Assembly (NCBI GenBank): GCA_022495995.1
Contig: JAFEMH010000339.1
Location: 558,001-622,000, forward strand
Length of the DNA stretch: 64,000 nucleotides
Direction: 5' to 3'
Source of the DNA: Adenophora triphylla var. japonica
Lineage: Eukaryota; Streptophyta; Magnoliopsida; Asterales; Campanulaceae
Shown here in pieces: positions 32,775 through 44,063 of the stretch. A program made the translations under genes and the position numbers. Under the pieces are notes generated by a model. It was not told the origin of the DNA, ran no database searches, and saw only the letters and a list, made by a program, of their open reading frames with translations. Position 1 is the first letter of the stretch, and every line of letters starts with the position of its first letter.

Positions 32775-33760
32775 TGAAATTTTCTATGGCTTAGAACAAG
32801 TGAGGCGAAACTCACAAGGTGAGACAAAACTCATAAGTGTTGTCCTTAGTGTTGGCAACACTAACAACAACACACACCAATTCTAGAAAAACACAAATAA
32901 ATAGAAATAAATCTAATTTGTAGTGGAAGAATTAAAACAATACACAAGAATATAATTTTTATCAAGTTATATAAATATATAACTTGATGGGTGCCAGGAG
33001 GGCAAGACCTTTCTATTAATAATATGAATTCAATACAAGGTCGAAGAAGTTCCTTAATGATAAACAATCATTAATATAAGGAACAACATATAAAAGAACT
33101 CTCTCTAAAAATGAACACTCAAAACCTCACAAAAATATAAAAATCTATATGAAATTCTTGAGTGTCGGACTGAGTGTTGCCAACACTGAATGGCAACACT
33201 TGAGAGCAGAATTCTATTTCTTATGCAGATTTGCGTTTTCTGAATTGGATGATCTTCAATGAAGATCCACTGCACTATTTATAGGCCACAAAGTCTTGGA
33301 GCCTACTCAAAATGATCAGCAACAGCCTTGGAGTTTGTTTCCTCCATTTTAGCCAACTCGCCTCAAATGTAGGAGACTTAGTCTTCTCTTGCTTCTCTTG
33401 CTTGTACCTCTCAGCTATAGATGCCTTGTACTCTGACTTGTTCTCCCCCTGAATAGCTAGATAATATCTCTTTTTGCTTGGTCATTAATTAAACAAATAA
33501 ACACATGTTTATTTGTTAATTTTCTCCTCTTCTTCGTGAATCACGCCTGGGCAGTTTCTGTTGATCTTTTCAAGCTCATTTTAAGCAGACTAACTACTAT
33601 TAATTAAACATTAATTTCCACATTTTTATTTGTGAAAAATACAGTAACTATTTCAGTGTTGCCAATTCCAAATGGCAACACTTATGGCAACACCAGTGGC
33701 AACACTGGTTTGCAACACTTGGGACAACATTCATGGCAACACATGATCTTAACATTAACA
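32775..33760 (-). repeat. Copia-B 5' LTR
   Basis: 986 bp, the same length as the other LTR. Palindromic copies lie at about 32836-32876, 33170-33200 and 33653-33745. TSD AACTT follows at 33761. Confidence 0.92.
33275..33284 (-). promoter_or_regulatory. TATA box of the Copia-B 5' LTR
   Basis: The minus strand reads cctataaatag. The TATA drives element transcription towards lower coordinates. Palindrome half-sites flank it, upstream at 33653-33745 and downstream at 33170-33200. Confidence 0.7.
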
Positions 33761-33765
33761 AACTT

Positions 33766-33955
33766 AACCTCTGAACCCTTTTCCTTTTTTTTTTCAAAGT
33801 TTTGAGGTAAATTAAAATGGCGTGGAGACTCCATTTTTCATAAATTTGGTGTTTTCCAACGAGGTGACTTGGCCTCAAAGCGATACACAAAAGCTAAACC
33901 CCAAATGCGGGAACGACACATCATTTTATGCGATTCGTGTGGGGAGTAATTCACA
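33766..33955 (+). repeat. Tat-1 3' LTR, second part
   Basis: Continues the LTR after Copia-B (aacctctgaaccctttt to aattcaca). It matches 9304-9493 of the 5' LTR with several substitutions. Confidence 0.85.
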
Positions 33956-34308
33956 CGACTCTACAATCTACGGTGACATTGTCTACTACAAAGGCGGAGT
34001 AGATGGCATTGACAGAAGCTGCTAAAGAGGGGATATGGCTAAAGGGTTTGATCAGTGACCTTGGGTTACATCAGGATCAGGCTACAATATTTTGTGACAG
34101 TTTGAGTGCAATTTGTTTGGCTAAGGATCAAGTTCATCATGAGAGGACCAAGCACATAAATGTGAGGTATCATTTTCTCAGGAGTGAGAAACGGATTAAG
34201 GTGAAGAAAGTGGGTACTGCGGACAATCCTGCTGACATGTTCACGAAATCCGTTCTGATTATCAATTTCCAACATTGTTTGGACTTGCTGAATGTTCGCA
34301 TCTATTAG
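33956..34308 (+). pseudogene. Copia-A pol fragment, 3' side (RNase H C-terminus)
   Basis: It resumes the frame cut at 7739: LQSTVTLSTTKAE, then an in-frame TAG near 34000 (Tyr expected), MALTEAAKEGIWLKGL and FCDSLSAICLAKD. It continues with RTKHINVRYHFLR and ADNPADMFTKSV and ends at TAG 34306. This is the complete C-terminal end of a Ty1/Copia RNase H. With the 7519-7739 part it shows Copia-A is the oldest member of this nest. Confidence 0.85.
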
Positions 34309-34748
34309 ATAGCATCTAAGGCAGAGGGGGAGTTCTACCGATAAGGGGCGATTGCGCCCAGGAGGGGAGCGATCGGGCGGGTGCCGAATTGGAGACGGGG
34401 CGATCACGCCCTACCATGGGGCGATCAGGCCCATCAGCAGCAAAAATTAGTTTAGGGTTGAAAACTATGCAGGGTTAGCAGTAGGGCATATAAATATAGC
34501 CTATCCCCAACCATATTTGTAGCTAGTTCCTTTTGCTCATCTGTTTCTTTAGATTTAGGGTTTGAAAAGGCAGGAATTCTTTGTCAAAAAATTCGTGCAC
34601 TAGATTAGAGATTGTAATCGATTGATTTCCAGAAGATAATAATATTCTCTCCCTCTGCCCGTGGACATAGCTAAGTTGGTGCACACATATTCTTGTGTTG
34701 TGTGTTTGTTGCTTGTTTTCTATCTTCTACATAGACTCTGTTCTAACA
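34309..34748 (+). repeat. Copia-A 3' LTR-like region
   Basis: After the pol stop, ggcagagggggag (about 34320-34332) looks like the polypurine tract. The following 400 bp have the GC-rich keyword ggggcgatyrcgccc repeated (34344-34432) and a TATA (tataaatata, 34489). They end near ctgttctaaca. No second LTR copy is in the window, so the boundaries are inferred. 34749-34853 holds nothing recognisable. Confidence 0.55.
34489..34498 (+). promoter_or_regulatory. TATA box in the Copia-A LTR
   Basis: tataaatata, about 60 bp downstream of the keyword copies, matching the keyword-then-TATA layout seen in Tat-1. Confidence 0.55.
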
Positions 34749-34853
34749 AATAGAATTCAAAAGGGTGAAGGCTTGACAAAGAGTAAGAAACAGAAAACGA
34801 ATCTGAAATATGTATGTTTATATATTTGTTTTTTTATATTAATAATAGCTTAT

Positions 34854-35669
34854 GATAATGTCAAAAACATTCGCATCAGTCTAAATTCAGTGGCAGGTTG
34901 TATCCTGTATGTTTGAATAGTCTGAAAAAGAAGAACAAACACGTAAACTAAGCCGGGGCTTCACAGGCGAACGCCCTCCGGCGTGAGAATAAGTACTCGT
35001 GTATTGTAGAGAGCAAACCAATTGAAAATAGTTTAGAGTAAAAAGATGCGTACCAAAATTTTGTAAATTATGGCTTGTATTTATAGGTGTAGGATATAGA
35101 GTCCATCCGTGGATAGGAAGTTGTGTAAGAAGAGTATTATAACCCTAGGTAGATTATAACTTCCCACAATCCAAGATAGGAAGTTGTGTGAGAAAAGGAT
35201 TATAACCCTAGTTGGATTATAACTTCCCACAATCCTTATTAGAGTAGGATTGTATAAGCTTTCTGCACGTATGCCTAGGAGGCTTACTCCTCGACATATG
35301 ACGTTGGTCGACATATATAAATGCCGAGTAAGAGGTTGAAAAGGGTAGGGAAGCCCATTCGCCTTGTGTTGATGTAGATCAAGGAAGCTCTGGTTGTCAT
35401 TTGATGATGCCTTGGTCGGCTTTTGTAGGGGCCTAGTCGACCTATTTGAGTGTGCCTTGTCGGCATAGTTTGTTATTGGCCTTAGTCATTATATTCGCTA
35501 TACTATGTCTAGATCGACATAGTGGGAAATGACAAGGATGCCCGATGAGCATAGGTAGGGAAGCCCATTCCCTATGTCGTATTTGAGACTTATATGATTT
35601 ACTTTTGGCCCAATCCAGTGGGCCTTGCCCAGTTTCTGATCCATGGTCGAACTCAGTTTATACCGTTCA
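34854..35669 (-). repeat. Tat-2 3' LTR
   Basis: 816 bp, TGATAATG...CCGTTCA. It carries an internal duplication (attataaccctagktrgatt occurs at about 35133 and 35198) that makes it longer than the 5' LTR. Minus-strand TATA (cctataaatac) at about 35077-35087. The words gtcgacat, gtcggc and cttggtcggc recur at 35300-35465. Confidence 0.9.
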
Positions 35670-36235
35670 GTGGCCTTCGATTTCCTAGCTCGGCTTAACC
35701 GAGGAGGAAGTGGTGCTCGACCTCGGCTTGAACGAATACAAAAGGGTTATCTCAAATGATAAGGAGTCAATCATTTATCTGCCGGTTATTTGGACAATGA
35801 TGGGCGCAGTTAACGATGACGGGACATTCGCCTTGGGAACACGCTGGAACATTTAATGTGATGAAGGAGACAGAACTTTGACCCTTTTTTTGACCCATAC
35901 CTGCTCGGGTCTAGGTATAAAGTCCAAATCCAACTCATTTATACTCTTTTATCACTATTCAAATTTGAGAGAGAACTAATAAGCTTCCAAAAACGCAAGT
36001 GCCTTCTTGATTTTGTTCTTGATTTTTGGATTGTGTGCTTGATTTTGTTCGTGTTTCCTTCCAACAATCATCAGATCAGGTATAATTTCTTCACTAATCT
36101 CTTTCTTTCTTGCATTTCTGGGTGTTCGTACGGATTTGGACTGGGTTTTGTTTAAGTTTTGGAAAACCGCCATTGTTGTTCATATAGTAATGCCAGAAGC
36201 TTCTTTTGTAACCATTTCTCCTTAGTTTTGTTGAT
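35670..36235 (+). promoter_or_regulatory. Promoter and leader of the Tat-2 antisense gene
   Basis: ctaggtataaagtcc (about 35911-35925) is a plus-strand TATA-like box. Leader-like sequence follows (actcttttatcactattcaa). A plausible 5'-UTR intron begins at cagatcag|gtataatttc (about 36080) and ends at gatatgtctag (about 36243). Together these suggest a gene transcribed opposite to Tat-2 gag-pol, starting next to the 3' LTR. Splice calls are by eye. Confidence 0.45.
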
Positions 36236-36660
36236 ATGTCTAGGACGTGGAGAAGCAATCCTAACACCCTTTACTATTATCATACCCAAAACCTTCGAAT
36301 CTACCAATACATCGATGGGCCATGAATGATGTTGAGTTTAATGAGGTAGGGGAGATTCTGACGAGGTACCAAAGCCCTAGGACCAACGTCGATTATCCTA
36401 GTCGGTTTAGGATTGACCGAATTAGTGTTGATTCACCAAATATCGTGGTGTTCCAAGGTTGGACCGAGATCCTCAACTACATCAATCTGAATTATTTGAA
36501 GTCCAACGACCTGCAGCGTCCTCTATTGGGTAAGGGTCCCTCAATGATATTTATTAGATAAGACGAGGGGGGATGCTTCCCCATCCTCGTCTTTACCAAT
36601 TCCTTAGCCAGAACTAACCTTTGTTACTTGTTTGTGCAGCTATGACGGGAAGAGGAAGTA
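36236..36660 (+). pseudogene. Tat-2 antisense gene, 5' part
   Basis: An ORF from 36322 has MNDVEFNEVGEILTRYQSP, then NVDYPSRFRIDRISVDSP, and reaches LKSNDLQRPLLG. A donor at about 36530 (gtaagggtcc) and an acceptor at about 36640 (tttgtgcag) suggest an intron. The next exon (MTGRGSN) is cut by the CACTA insertion after about 36660. I do not recognise the domain. Its position downstream of integrase and its antisense strand match the extra genes of Tat elements. Function unknown. Confidence 0.5.
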
Positions 36661-36693
36661 ATATTTTTTTTAATATTTGTTACAGTTTAAACC

Positions 36694-36798
<105 letters not shown>

Positions 36799-37119
36799 GT
36801 TTCTAAAATGGTGGTATATTTTTACTAAATCACAATTTCTAGAAAATAAGTATATGAAAAAGAGAACTTTTCCATTCCAAAATCAACAATACCACAATAA
36901 TCCCAAAGTGCTTAATATCCAAAAGAAATAATTTCATAATACTAAACATGTGCTAAATATATAACATTGTCCAAAAATCATTATAGCCATAGAGCCATGT
37001 CAAAAGATAAACTATAAAGTCACTAGCAGTGGAACTGTTGAAGATGTATCCTTTGCCAACAAGTAGAATCTTTCTGCCACGAATACTCCTATAAATAAAA
37101 TATATAACACAAATATTCA

Positions 37120-37121
<2 letters not shown>

Positions 37122-37194
<73 letters not shown>

Positions 37195-37198
37195 TATA
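37122..37198. repeat. (TA)n microsatellite
   Basis: A second AT-alternating run of about 75 bases inside the CACTA element, ending tacatatatatg. Confidence 0.9.
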
Positions 37199-37259
37199 TG
37201 CATGCATATGTAAAAGTAAAATTATGCTAAGGAAATTAAAAGCAATAAAAAAATTTTTA

Positions 37260-37369
37260 CTACCTCCGTTCGAAATAAATGTCACATTCCTTATTTTAAA
37301 ATGTGCCATTCATATTGGGAAGACTAAAAATAAATGAAAAGTGTGACATTTATTATGGGACGAATGGAG
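37260..37369. mobile_element. Stowaway-like MITE in the CACTA element
   Basis: 110 bp. The left end ctacctccgttcgaaataaa and the complement of the right end share CTCCGTYCGAAATAAATGTCACA-like inverted text; TA duplicates flank it (37258-37259 and 37370-37371). Confidence 0.8.
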
Positions 37370-37648
37370 TATAAGTTGATTCATATATATGATACAATAA
37401 AAAATAATTATAAACTAACTACACTTACCTGAAAACATAAAACACACTAAAGCACTAGCTAGACATTCCATCAAGCCCATCTTCCGTACCACCAGATGTT
37501 GAAGGATTCACCTATGTATATGAATCAAAATCTATGAAATCACATGAAATAGAAAATGAGAGATGACATAAAGATGCTCATAACATCACTTGTGAGTAAA
37601 TGAAACAAGGTATATAAAACCAAACAATTTATGAAAAATTAAAGCTAT

Positions 37649-39952
37649 TTATATAATAAAATTACTAACCTGACTAACACTAGATGGAATATGAGGAGAA
37701 TCATTTCGAAGAGTGTGATTACTCGCATATGCAGCACGCAAAGCATCAAGCTCAGCCCGCAAAGCATCATACTTGGCCTGCATAGCATCTTCTTGTTCCT
37801 TTAACATTCTTTGTATCGTATCCACGGAAACATTCATGGATGTGGATTTTGGACCTTTGAATGCAGTTGGAGTCGGGCCAAGACCAAACGTTTAGACACA
37901 CGACCATGACCATCAGATCCCATGAATTTTGTGGATACTTGGTCTGTAAATTCAAGAGTACGCTCATCTGGTGGCACCTCAGAGAGTCTTCTCTCCATCT
38001 AGGTCTTTGAAATGATACACAGATATATGAAATGTTTAGATACACATATAAAAATAAGAGATCATCAACAAGAACCATATAACCAGTAAATTTCACTTAC
38101 AATTATGGGCTTAGCCTCTTGAGTAGGACCTGCATTCTTCATTAATCGAGTTTGCGGAATACACTAGGGCGTGAGGTGTCCTCTCCTTTTTTCTCATCTG
38201 TACACATTAATTAAAACAATTGCATAACATGCAATATGTACATATCCAAAGTATGTAACTATACTATGATTTTGTGGTCAAGGTTTTGTGATACTCTGAA
38301 AAATCCAACGATTTTAAATTACCTCTAAACGGACATTAGCAAAGGAGGTTCTTCCTGTCCTGTGAAGGAGCTCATGTTGCTCACGGTTACCTTTGTTCCT
38401 AGTCGATTCTTCCTGCAAGCAAATGATATGAACTAATTTATTTGTAAAATACGTCTAAATTATTTGCACAGAAGCACAAGGGGACAAAATGCCTGAACAT
38501 CTGTAAGCCTCCAACGATCTACTAGAAACACATTATGTGCACAATTTAAAACCCGTAATTTACATCCTTCCCCCCCACCCCCATCAAGATTTAAACATGA
38601 AAAATACAATAGAACAACTATATAATACTAATATAATGATTGTTTTGTTTACTGGCTCACACCTATATTTTTAATATGACATAAAGATACCGAAAACAAT
38701 TGTCCATAATGATCTGATTTACAAACGTTGCTATGGATCATAAACCATTGTCCAGTAGAGACCATAAACAGTAATAGTAGAATACGAATCTCATTTTTTG
38801 TCTAAAGCAATGTAAACCAAAGGGATGGCCCTTTGGTTTACATTGCTTTAAACAGAACTAGTAGGAACAAGTATCTCTACATACTTGCAATGACACACGG
38901 GCACCATAAGTTCAAGTTACTGCCTTTATTTAGGAACCCCTCCCTCCGTCCTCAAAAACTAGTCCCATTTGACAAGTTCTCTACTTAAGAATTCAGCTTG
39001 ACTTGTTTATACATTGTACCTTCTTGAAATTGCACTAAATATAGAGCCTCATTTAGAGATGGCCCTATATTTTTAGAGTAATTGAAAACGGAAAGAGTTA
39101 CTTAATTTTGGGATGGAGGGAGTATTGGATGACACAACCGTGGACTTATAGAATATTAATAGCATGCAGAACACAATTCTTATCAGTTAACTTTATGGTC
39201 TCCATTTATATTCAGCCACAGCTACATAAAAAACCTACATCTCTATACTATCAACATACATCAGTAAGAGGTTATGGCAACTTAAGTGAAATTATGAGCA
39301 TCTATGAGCAACCTAGCCGGGCTATCCCATGTGGGTAAGCGAACAACAGACCTCACGAATAAAGGATTTACCTGAACTGAAAAGTATTTACCTGAACCAT
39401 TGTTGACAATTGAATTATCCCACATATTCCACATATCCAAATAATTGAAATCAAAGTTATCAACAAAGCAAAATGCTGCCAACAAACAGCTATAAGGCCC
39501 ATATGAGATCTTCCAAAAAACCACATAAAGATTGCAGCAAAACCAACAGTTTGGGTTTACAGCAAACTGATATATCTATGAATCACAGTCTGCTGCCAAC
39601 AAACTGCTGCCAACAAAATCAACAGTCAAGAACTGATATATCTATCTGGTATATTAACTCTTTATTAACTATGAATCACAGTTTGGGTTTACAGCAATCT
39701 CATTATGCATTCCCAGTCTAGAACTTAGATTAATGAGTTACGTGATGCACGAGAGAATATACAACAGAAGTTACTGAAGTATAAATGCATACTGGTAATT
39801 TTTCGTTACCTTGATTTTCCTCAGCAAGTTGCTGCTCCTCAGATGGCTGTTGAGATTGTTCTTGGGAACGAGCTGATGTCCGAATTGTTGTTCGTCGATC
39901 ATTTGCTGCTTGAGGATGTGATGTAGCAGGGTAAATTAATCTCTTTGGCGCC
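37649..39952 (-). pseudogene. CACTA second gene (TNPA / Transposase_24-like)
   Basis: Exon candidates on the minus strand: 39952-39810 (MAPKRLIYPATS and a Gln/Glu-rich stretch, donor gtaacg). Next is 38412-38323 (EESTRNKGNREQHELLHRTG then SFANVRLE, acceptor ttgcag, donor gtaatt), then about 38204-38100, then about 38000-37670. The last exon has MERRLSEVPPDERT, a frameshift just before FGLGPTPTAF, and a coiled coil (QEDAMQAKYDALRAELDALR). The order of an N-x-S/E-H segment, a 'GRV..G.GPTP' motif and a C-terminal coiled coil matches plant En/Spm Transposase_24 proteins. These are thought to bind subterminal repeats. The small ORFs 38939-39721 inside are introns or MITE. Confidence 0.6.
38940..39122. 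mobile_element. Mariner/Stowaway-like MITE in the TNPA-like gene
   Basis: About 183 bp. The left end ctccctccgtcctcaaaaac and the right end ttttgggatggagggagta are inverted; it lies in an intron. A TA duplicate is visible only at the right. Confidence 0.65.
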
Positions 39953-40223
39953 ATGATTAGCTGCAAGATCAAATGTGAAAACATAACATTTAGCGTGTAT
40001 ACATATCACTTTTGAAGTAAAAAAAGAGCATATTTACAGTTAAGTAAAGCATCATGTAGATAGTGAAAATGCAAAATATGACCATAAATTACTGGCAACT
40101 TTGATCAACCATATAAGCAAAATAATCACCAAAATGTATACTAATAAAACTATTGAATAAACTTTAAGTATCTAGACATTAATAATAGAATACATTGACC
40201 ATCTAATCCTCATCCATTTCTTC

Positions 40224-43200
40224 TTAATTGTCACTGTTACTATCATTTGAGTCACTGTGATTTGAGTCACTATTATCCGTATCCTTTAACTTTTTGTATG
40301 CTGCAGCAGCTTTCGTAGCATCTACTTCTATTTCTTCAACTCCTTCCCTTACCCATTCAGATTCATCATCTATTACAAGTCGGGTTTCATCTAATTGTTG
40401 GAGGCTATATGGCTGCACTTAAGGTACCACTACCAGTGAATTCTCGTCATTATACATGTCAAAAAGATCTCTACTAGTCATCTTGATGGCAACATGCCAT
40501 TCTGGATCAACCGAATCTTGCACATATATTGCTTGTACAACTTGTGATGCTAAGATGAAAGGTTCATCCGTCACCTTATTTTCTCTATACAACAAATGAT
40601 TGAAATTAATAGATGTGAGATTGAATTCATCTATCAACTTTCCCTTTTTGTTATCGACCCAATCACAGTTGAATAAAACAATTTTCATATCATAACCATA
40701 GGTTATTTCAATGATATCTTTTAACTCTCCATAAAATATAACATCTCCTAAAATAGGATTCTTATCCTTTGTAGATGCATAACTCCTTGTATTAGCCTCT
40801 ATGCAAACTCCGCTATTACTTGTTACTTTACTGTTATTCCTTTCCTTTGTGCGAAACCTGAATCCATTAATGTTAAAGCCAGAAAATCTCCGAGCTTGGT
40901 CAATTGGTCCAGCAGCTAATTTTCTTATTTCCTCTAGTTTCTCACTATTATTGTTTGCAACTTCTAATGTTCCAACCTACATATAGTAAAAATAAAAAAT
41001 AAGTACAAGTTGAGAGAGAAAAGTTAGTTTCACTGGCTGTATACAACCAAAATTTGATCTAAGGCATTTAACTAAGAGTACTCACATGTTCCTTGAACCA
41101 TGCAGAAAACTGATCGTTGTGAGTAGCATGAATTTGACGATCTGTTGCCCGAGGATATTTTTCCTTAATGTATAAAAGGTGGTCCCTAAATAGTCAGCAA
41201 GATCAAATTATGCCATATATTTATATATTATAGTTATTACAAAATTAACTCCGGATTTGAATGTCTTACTGTCGATATTGGGCAATTGCCTCGGTGTTAG
41301 CTAGAACATAACGATGAGCTTGCTCTCTTGTAATGCGATCAAGATAAAAGGTCTCTGCCTTTCCAAAATGATAACCCATATTATCTTCACCATCATAATT
41401 TTGAATTGGTCAATTTGACTTAGTTTCAACATCCTTTAGATACCTCGCACAAAAAGTCATACACTCTTCTAATATATATCCTTGAGAGATTGAACTTTCT
41501 GGACGTGCTCGATTGCGTACATATTGCTTTAAAGTTTGTAGATACCTATATATTATAGAACAAGCCATAAAAATATGGACGACATGAAGATGAATTTTTA
41601 ATAAATCATTGAAACATACCTCTCAATTGGGTACATCCAACGATATTGGACTGGACCAGCAATTAGGGCCTCCTCCGCAAGATGAATCGGCAAATGCATC
41701 ATTATATCAAAGAATGCTGGTGGGAATATCTTCTCAAGATGACAAAGAGCAAGGACAATGAGTTCTTGAATATCTACAAGATCTGTCTTTCGATTAACTT
41801 TGGAACATAATTTCCTAAAAAAGTTGGTCACTTCAATCAACACTTTGACCACCTTTTTCGGTAATGCTTTACGGATAGCCAACGGAAGTAACTGTTGCAA
41901 CAAAATATGGTTATCATGACTCTTTAAACCCTTTAAAGTACAATCCTTTAAATGAACACAACGTGAAATATTTGTTGCATATCCATCTGGAACCTTCACA
42001 TTCTTTAGAACCTTAAGGAATACTTCTTTATGGGTCTTGCTCATTGTAAAGCTAGCAGGAGCTAATTTCTTTGATCCAGATACTCCTTCTGTAGGATGTA
42101 GTGGCTTCCTTATTCCCATCATTTTCATGTCAAGCCGAGCATTTATGGAGTCCTTTGATTTTCCAAAGGTTCCTAACAATGTGTAGATTATACTGTCACA
42201 AACATTTTTCTCGATATGCATAACATCAAGATTGTGACGAATCAAATTAAACTCCCAATAAGGCAATTCAAATAAAATACTTCTCTTTTTCCAACTATCT
42301 GTTTTATCACTATTTTTGAAACATCTCTCTTTTTTCTTGTCTTTTGATTTTCTTTGTAGAACATTTTGCCTTTTTCTTTTTCTTTTTTGATTCTCTTTTC
42401 TAGCTGCAGCTCTCTTTTGCTTCTCTACTTCCTTTTCTTTTGCTTCCATTTCTCTCTTTCTAAAAATATCTTCTTTCTTGTACACGGTTCCAACATTTTT
42501 TAGTTGATCCAACAATTCTGAGCCCGATAGTACCTTTGGCTTCTCATCCCACTCCTAATTAGCGTCGAAGGCCATTTTGTCTCTACGAAACTTATGGCTA
42601 CTTTTAAGCCATCGTCGGTGGCCTAGGTAACAAAACTTTGTTCCACTATATAGCCAACGAGATTTTGTCTTCTTGTTACAACATGGACAAGCAAATCGAC
42701 CTTTAGTACTCCAACCCGATAAATTAGCATACGTAGGGAAATCATTAATCGTCCACATTAAGGCACCACGTAGTTTAAACATCTCCTTGCTTGATGCGTC
42801 ATAGGTGTCAAAACCATTATCCCACAAGTCCTTCAACTCCTCTATTAAGGGCTGCAAATATACATCAATCTTATCACCAGGTCCATCAGGCCCATCAATA
42901 AGAACCGATAAAATGAAATTAGACTGCTTCATACATAACCAAGGAGGCAGATTATATGGGATTAGCACTATTGGCCAAGTACTATGGGAGCTACTCATAT
43001 TCCCATACGGATTGAATCAGTCGGATGCTAAACCAAATCTCACATTACGCGGATCACTTCCGAACTGTGGGTGTCGTTCGTCAAAATCTTTCCACGCTAG
43101 GGAATCCGCTGGATGCCTCATCACACCATCATTGGTACGTTCCTATGAAGCATGCCATTTCATAAGTGAAGAAGTATGTACAGACATGAACAACCTTTTC

Positions 43201-44063
43201 AATCTTGGCTTAAGAGGGAAATATCTCACTTGCTTATGCGGAATTCTCTTCCCTTGTACTGCACCATTCTTAATAGTTTCATTGTTGGGGTCAACTTCTC
43301 GATACCTAGAACATTGACAGATGGTACATCTATCAAGATCCTTATCCTCGTTGCGGTACAACATACAATTGTTCTTGCAAGCATCCCATGTTTCGTAACT
43401 AAATCCCAGGTTAGAAGTTATCTTTTGGGCTTCGTAATAGGATTTGGGCAAGCGTGCATTAGGGAATGCCTCACGCAATGCATTCAGGATTTCAGTTACA
43501 GCCTTATTAGAAATTTTGCATGTCACTTTCACATTCAATAGTCTTACGAGAAATGACAATGAGGTGAAATTATTGCACCCCTCATATAAAGGCTCTTGTG
43601 CATCTTCAATAAGCTTCAAAAGCTTTTTCGTTTCTTCATCTGCTCCCTCAAAGGGATCGCTAATGAGACTTTCTTCATTGCCTGTGAATTCGTCAAAGTT
43701 TTCCATACCCAATGCATCATGCACCATTCCAACCATATCATCCGCTACGTGTGATACATTTTGATGTAGACTACTAGCATTATCATCTTCATTAGCTTGA
43801 AGAGTCTCTCCATGAAGATCCCAACGTGTGTAACTGGTCCAAAACCCATTCCATATCAAGTGACCCCTTATTGTATCTTTGTCCATAAAGAAACGATTCA
43901 TGCATTTCTTGCAAGGACATTTTGTCGTGGTTTCATTAATAAAAGCAAACTCTAGAAATTGCTCAACCCCGTTAAAGTATACTTCTGAAGCTCTATTCTT
44001 CAAGTGAATCCAACTTTTATCCATGTTTATTTTCAAAAAAAACCTAAAGAAAAAAGAGCACAT
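40224..44063 (-). pseudogene. CACTA transposase TNPD (TNP2)
   Basis: Minus strand. Domain order: transposase-associated N-terminus (MDKSWIHLKNRASEVYFNGV, then CPCKKCMNRFF), catalytic TNP2 core (PGDKIDVYLQPLIEELKDLW, WTINDFPTYANLSGW, FACPCC), DUF4218 (LPLAIRKALPKKVVK, then FPPAFFDIMMHLPIHL) and DUF4216 (IVLFNCDWVD, then QAIYVQDSVDPEWHV). It ends in an acidic Asp/Ser tail. The frame 44063-41598 is one phase broken by TAG (43143), TGA (about 43018) and TAG (42555). Downstream, introns are visible near 41610, 41270-41190 and 41085, and another stop lies at 40419. A Lys/Glu-rich stretch (42340-42500) is an unusual basic insertion. It would cut and reinsert CACTA DNA. Not functional here. Confidence 0.85.

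Larger units (their letters stand above)
23263..33760 (-). mobile_element. Copia-B: Sirevirus-like Ty1/Copia retrotransposon, complete but decayed
   Basis: Two 986-bp LTRs (23263-24248 and 32775-33760) are flanked by a perfect AACTT duplication (23258-23262 and 33761-33765). Minus-strand order: 5' LTR, PBS, gag with zinc knuckle, pol (protease, integrase, RT, RNase H), spacer, env-like ORF, PPT, 3' LTR. An extra ORF after pol and the gag type fit the Sirevirus group. I counted about 15 differences between the LTRs, so insertion is fairly recent. Nonsense codons lie in gag (2), pol (1) and the env-like ORF (2), with one frameshift at the gag/pol boundary. Confidence 0.92.
7740..33955 (+). mobile_element. 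Tat-1: Tat/Ogre-like Ty3/Gypsy retrotransposon, interrupted by Copia-B
   Basis: Its two LTRs both begin TGTAAGTACCC (7740 and 21634) and end ATTCACA (9493 and 33955). The insertion lies in Copia-A: CTACT at 7735-7739 and CGACT at 33956-33960 form a 5-bp target duplication with one later change. Order: LTR, PBS, eroded gag, RT, RNase H, integrase, two antisense ORFs, tandem-repeat region, PPT, LTR. Polyprotein order RT-RH-IN and the antisense genes downstream of integrase fit the Tat lineage. The 3' LTR is split by Copia-B (23263-33760). All coding parts are decayed, so the element is non-autonomous. Confidence 0.9.

Noticed and set aside
34003..34308. Independent 101-aa gene
   Set aside because: It is the RNase H C-terminus of Copia-A, continuous with the 7519-7739 fragment across the Tat-1 insertion.
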